This document shows, piece after piece, positions 60,948-64,000 of a stretch of 64,000 nt of DNA. Position 1 is the stretch's first letter. Each line of letters starts with the position of its first letter. The notes below the pieces were generated by a model, which was given only the letters and a program-made list of their open reading frames with translations, searched no databases and was not told the origin of the DNA. This DNA is from Variovorax paradoxus NBRC 15149 (GTDB lineage Bacteria; Pseudomonadota; Gammaproteobacteria; Burkholderiales; Burkholderiaceae_C). The position numbers and the translations under genes are program-made. The stretch is taken from assembly GCF_001591365.1 (NCBI RefSeq), contig NZ_BCUT01000007.1:1-64000 (forward strand). The letters are read 5' to 3'.

Positions 60948-62177
60948 TCAAAGCCGTTCCGACATTGCGTTGAGGTAGGCGCGCACGGCGGCGTTGCTGC
61001 TGAGGCCGATTGCGCGGTCGTAGGCCTGGCGTGCCGCGGCGCGCGCACCGCCGGCCGCGAGCAGGTGCGCGCGGGCGGCCCAGAACGGCTGGTAGCTTTG
61101 CACCTCGGCCGCCGGCATGGCCTCCAGCGCGCGCAGGCCGACGTCGGGGCCGCGCGCATTGGCCAGCGCACAGGCCAGGCTGACCTGGGCACCGATGCTG
61201 GGCCGCAGCGCCAGCAGTCCTTCGTAGAGCGACACCAGCACTTCGGGCGGCACGGGCGCACCGACGCGGCGCTCGCAATGGGCCGACTGGATGGCGGCCT
61301 CCAGCTGGTAGGGGCCGAGAAGTTTCATCTCCGAGGCCCGGCGCAGGCAGCGTTCGGCCTCCGCGAGCAGGTCGGGGTTCCAGCGCAGCGGGTCCTGCTG
61401 GTCGAGCGGCACGTAGGCGCCGGCCTCGCTGCGCCGGGCCGCGGCGCGGCTTTCGCAGAAGAGCATCAGCGCGAGCAGGCCCAGCGGCTCGGGCTCATCG
61501 GGCATCAGGCTGCACAGGATGCGGCCGAGGTCGATGGCCTCGGCGGTGAGGCCGCGCGGCAGGGCGTCGGCGCCGTCGACGTCGTCCCAGCCGGTGCCGT
61601 AGGCGGCGTAGATGCCGCCCTGCACGTCCTGCAGCCGCTGCGGAAGTTCGCGCGCCTGCGGGTACTCGAAGGGAATGCCCGCGGCCCGGATGCGTGCCTT
61701 GGCCCGCACCAGCCGCTGGCCCAGCGTGGAAGGCGCGGTGAGAAAGGCACCGGCCATGCGGGCCGCGTCGAGCCCGAGCACGGTCTGCAGCATCAGCGGC
61801 GCGCGCGCCGCCGCATCGATGGCCGGATGCGCGCAGACGAACATCAGGCGCAGCCGCTCGTCGGGCACGGCTACGCCCTCAGGGGCGTCGTCCATCTCGC
61901 CGGCCAAGAGCAGCAGCGACTGCGTTGCGTCGTCCTGCACGCGGCTGTGGCGCCAGGCGTCGAGCTTGCGGTGCCGCGCCACGCTCAGCAGCCAGGCCTC
62001 GGGCTGTGCGGGAATGCCGTCGGCCGGCCAGCGCTCCAGTGCGCGCGCGAAGGCCTCGGCGAGCGCATCTTCCGATGCGGCGATGTCGTGCGTGCGCGCG
62101 GACAGGATGGCCAGCAGGCGGCCGTACGACTCGCGCGCCGCACGTTCGGCGGCCTGGTGAGCCGCCGGGTGGTTCAC
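60948..62177 (-). CDS. ECF42-type RNA polymerase sigma factor
   Basis: A 409-residue sigma factor, much longer than classical ECFs (about 190). Sigma-2 region near SEDALAEAFARALERWPADGIPAQPEAWLLSVARHRKLDAWR; sigma-4 near LQTVLGLDAARMAGAFLTAPSTLGQRLVRAKARIR; then a helical, TPR-like C-terminal extension (about 190-409). This and a coupled DGPF gene define the ECF42 group, which has no anti-sigma factor. GTG 62177 overlaps the DGPF stop (GTGA). Target genes are unknown beyond the likely own operon. Confidence 0.9.
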   Translation of the reverse strand: MNHPAAHQAAERAARESYGRLLAILSARTHDIAASEDALAEAFARALERWPADGIPAQPEAWLLSVARHRKLDAWRHSRVQDDATQSLLLLAGEMDDAPEGVAVPDERLRLMFVCAHPAIDAAARAPLMLQTVLGLDAARMAGAFLTAPSTLGQRLVRAKARIRAAGIPFEYPQARELPQRLQDVQGGIYAAYGTGWDDVDGADALPRGLTAEAIDLGRILCSLMPDEPEPLGLLALMLFCESRAAARRSEAGAYVPLDQQDPLRWNPDLLAEAERCLRRASEMKLLGPYQLEAAIQSAHCERRVGAPVPPEVLVSLYEGLLALRPSIGAQVSLACALANARGPDVGLRALEAMPAAEVQSYQPFWAARAHLLAAGGARAAARQAYDRAIGLSSNAAVRAYLNAMSERL

Positions 62178-62545
62178 GGTGTGGCCGCCGCGATGGCCGT
62201 GGCCGTGAAGACCGGCCGCACCTCCACGCCCCCGCTGGCTGCGCAGGGCGCGCGGGCCGCCCATTCGAGCGCGGCATCGAGGTCCGGCACGTCCACCACG
62301 AAGTAGCCGCCGAGCTGCTCCTTGGTGTCGGCAAAGGGGCCGTCCTGCACCTGGCGCTTGTCGCCGCGCACGCGCAGCGTGGTGCCGGTCATCGGCGGCA
62401 GGAGGCCGTGCCCGCCGAGCGAAATGCCCGACTGGCGAACCGCATCGGCATACGCCACCCAGCTGGCCCGGTAGGCCTGCGAGGACGCGTCGTTCCGCTG
62501 TTCGAATTCGGCCGCGGGCTGATAGAACATCAACATGTACTGCAT
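62174..62545 (-). CDS. YciI-like DGPF-domain protein
   Basis: A 123-residue protein with the YCII/DGPF fold; the motif DGPFADTKEQLGGYF gives the group its name. Such proteins are the constant genetic partners of ECF42 sigma factors and possibly sense a signal or act as small enzymes. ATG 62545 starts MQYMLMFYQ. It is first in a two-gene operon with the sigma factor. Confidence 0.92.
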   Translation of the reverse strand: MQYMLMFYQPAAEFEQRNDASSQAYRASWVAYADAVRQSGISLGGHGLLPPMTGTTLRVRGDKRQVQDGPFADTKEQLGGYFVVDVPDLDAALEWAARAPCAASGGVEVRPVFTATAIAAATP

Positions 62546-62595
62546 GGTGTCTCTCCATCGTGGAAAAGAGGCTGAGCAGGATCGCTCACCACAAT

Positions 62596-62622
62596 GACGG
62601 CCCGCAGCCGGTCATTTCGACA
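62596..62622 (-). promoter_or_regulatory. ECF42-like autoregulated promoter
   Basis: Minus strand has TGTCGA (62622-62617), 17 nt, then CGTC (62599-62596). This agrees with the ECF42 target promoter as I recall it, TGTCGA at -35 and CG(A/T)C at -10. The predicted start leaves a leader of about 45 nt to the DGPF gene, so the sigma factor should drive its own operon. Confidence 0.65.
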
Positions 62623-62637
62623 CGGCGTCCGTGTCGA
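62617..62637. other. 21-bp perfect palindrome overlapping the ECF -35 box
   Basis: TCGACACGG and CCGTGTCGA flank a CGT centre. The inner-strand TGTCGA of the minus-strand arm is the -35 box. It is the right size for a dimeric repressor site or an mRNA-independent roadblock; on the plus strand it is followed by T6 and could also terminate readthrough. Confidence 0.6.
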
Positions 62638-62693
62638 GCAGATGATTTTTTACGCGATTGCCGTTCGGCGCAACGGTTGCGCTACCTAGGCTT

Positions 62694-64000
62694 TCAGGCC
62701 GCCTTGGCCTGCTGCGCGGCGGGGGCGAACATGGCCTCCATCTCGCTTCGCAGCCGGTAGGCGGAGGTCGAGGTGTCCATGGCCACGTCGGCCCAGCAGA
62801 GGCTCTGGCCCTTCTTCACCGGTCGCACCAGCTTGACGCTGTGCGCCAGCCCGAGCGGCAGCCCACCCAGGCCGAGCGAGCGCTCGGCCGGCAGCAGCTT
62901 GCCCCAGACGGTGTAGCCGCCTTCGCCGTCGAGCATCTCGCCGGGCGCGAGGTCGCGCTTGGCCGTGGCCACCACGTCGGCGTTCCAGCAGGTGGCCACG
63001 CCGGTCGGCTCGCCGCGCAAGGCGACGCTGGCCACCGACATGCCGACCTCCAGGCCGATCAGGTGCCAGCGCTTGTAGAGCGTGAAGTAGCGCCCGCTCG
63101 GGTCGGTGTGGGCGTTGTATTCCTCGAAGCAGTTCTTGATGTAGTCGGTCTCGGCCTCGACCGTGACCCACACGCCCATGCGGATGTCGTAGGGGATCTT
63201 TCGCCCGTCGGCCTCGAGCGAGGAAATGACCTCGACCATGCCCTTGCGTTCGAGCACGCCGCCTTCGCTCCGGGGGCGCGTGACGAAGGGAATGTCCTCC
63301 ACGCTCGCGGGCGGGTAGAGCAGGCCGTCCGAAGGCACGGTGAGGCCGGTGGCGTTGGCCACCGCCGAGCTTTCGATGGACGGCTTGGAGCCGTCGAGAA
63401 AGCTGTTGAACATCTTCGGATTGAGCCCGCCGCGCAGCGCCTGTTCGGGCGTCAGGCCGTAGTTGCCCCAGACGGTCTCGGGCGTCGATTCGGTGAAGTG
63501 CGGCAGCCACTTGTGGCCGCGTCCGGCCGCGACCACCGGAAAGCCGCAGGTGCGCGCCCAGTCGACCAGGTCGCAGATCAGCGCGGGCTGGTCGCCGAAG
63601 GCCAGTGAATAGACCACGCCGGCCTGCTGCGCGCGGCGCGCGAGCAGCGGGCCGCAGAAGGCATCGGCCTCGACCGTGACGTTGACCACGTGCTTGCCAT
63701 GCGCAAACGCATCCAGGCAATGCTCGACGGCTGCCACCGGGTTGCCGGTGCACTCGACCACGATGTCGATGGCGGGTTCGCGCGTCACGGCCTGCCAGTC
63801 GTCGGTGATCCAGGTGCTGCCCGTCTTCAGGGCTTCCTGCACCGAGCCCGCCGCGGCGCGCTCCGGGTTCCAGCCCACGCGCTCGAGGTTGGCGCGCGCC
63901 GCCGCGGGCGAGAGGTCGGCAATCGCCACCAGCTGAACGCCGGGCGTGCGCGGAATCTGCGCGAGGTACATCGAGCCGAACTTGCCGGCGCCGATCAGGC
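62694..64000 (-). CDS. Homoserine-dehydrogenase-like oxidoreductase with SAF domain (5' end outside window)
   Basis: At least 435 residues are visible; the frame is open to the window edge and reads LIGAGKFGSMYLAQIP, so the Rossmann GxGxxG loop is present and the true start is just beyond 64000. The N-terminal domain binds NAD(P); the middle has AFGDQPALICDLVDWARTCG and NPKMFNSFLDGSKPSIES; the C-terminal part (about 340-435) is a SAF domain (VVATAKRDLAPGEMLDGEGG). This group of predicted dehydrogenases is linked to sugar-acid catabolism in some species, but the substrate here is unknown. Confidence 0.85.
   Translation of the reverse strand, partial: LIGAGKFGSMYLAQIPRTPGVQLVAIADLSPAAARANLERVGWNPERAAAGSVQEALKTGSTWITDDWQAVTREPAIDIVVECTGNPVAAVEHCLDAFAHGKHVVNVTVEADAFCGPLLARRAQQAGVVYSLAFGDQPALICDLVDWARTCGFPVVAAGRGHKWLPHFTESTPETVWGNYGLTPEQALRGGLNPKMFNSFLDGSKPSIESSAVANATGLTVPSDGLLYPPASVEDIPFVTRPRSEGGVLERKGMVEVISSLEADGRKIPYDIRMGVWVTVEAETDYIKNCFEEYNAHTDPSGRYFTLYKRWHLIGLEVGMSVASVALRGEPTGVATCWNADVVATAKRDLAPGEMLDGEGGYTVWGKLLPAERSLGLGGLPLGLAHSVKLVRPVKKGQSLCWADVAMDTSTSAYRLRSEMEAMFAPAAQQAKAA

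Overview
The window is a 64 kb high-GC stretch of a betaproteobacterial chromosome. Protein content, the 14-gene type of nuo operon with a DUF2818 gene behind it, the pnp-quinone reductase-tpiA-secG-tRNA-Leu-nuo order and the style of the intergenic repeats all suggest Comamonadaceae, most likely Variovorax. This rests on recognition of protein families and gene order, not on a database search. No prophage, insertion sequence, CRISPR array or origin is visible.

Positions 1-9.3 kb hold a nitrate-assimilation locus: a fused PP2C phosphatase/serine-threonine kinase, a NarK/NasA-type nitrate transporter, an ANTAR protein with PilJ/NarX-like sensor repeats, the nitrate ABC transporter nrtA-nrtB-nrtD (all minus strand), and nasR (NIT sensor plus ANTAR). 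Between nasR and nrtA lies a full regulatory leader that can be read from the sequence: a sigma-54 -24/-12 promoter, two hairpins with A1/G4 hexaloops of the ANTAR-target type, and a Rho-independent terminator whose 5' arm overlaps the second hairpin. Two further sigma-54-like promoters precede nasR and the MFS transporter gene.

Positions 9.3-14.2 kb hold tsaD, an alpha/beta hydrolase with a 21-bp palindromic operator-like site, an Hsp20 chaperone, and a LivK-like binding protein with an aminotransferase. Positions 14.2-19.8 kb hold rpsO (with a possible autoregulatory pseudoknot), pnp, a quinone oxidoreductase, tpiA, secG and tRNA-Leu(GAG). Positions 19.8-35.9 kb carry complete nuoA-N (respiratory complex I) followed by DUF2818, a NUDIX ADP-ribose pyrophosphatase and DUF1178.

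Positions 35.9-42.8 kb hold an MsbA-like exporter divergent from a marR-OMF-emrA-emrB multidrug efflux operon with a very short or absent leader and an operator between -35 and -10. Positions 42.8-48.9 kb hold an AGE-family epimerase and a five-gene branched-chain amino-acid-type (Liv) ABC transporter whose LivF has Arg for the Walker A Lys. Positions 48.9-60.9 kb are a looser set: a 5'-nucleotidase lipoprotein, a BON-like protein, a CrtC/AttH-like lipocalin coupled to a cysteine-synthase-family enzyme, a penicillin-acylase lipoprotein, a ~590 bp imperfect palindrome filling a convergent intergenic gap, an FtsX-type permease without a visible ATPase, and a class C beta-lactamase-like hydrolase. 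The end (60.9-64 kb) has an ECF42-type sigma factor coupled to a DGPF/YciI protein with a matching candidate promoter, and a partial homoserine-dehydrogenase-like SAF-domain oxidoreductase that runs off the window.
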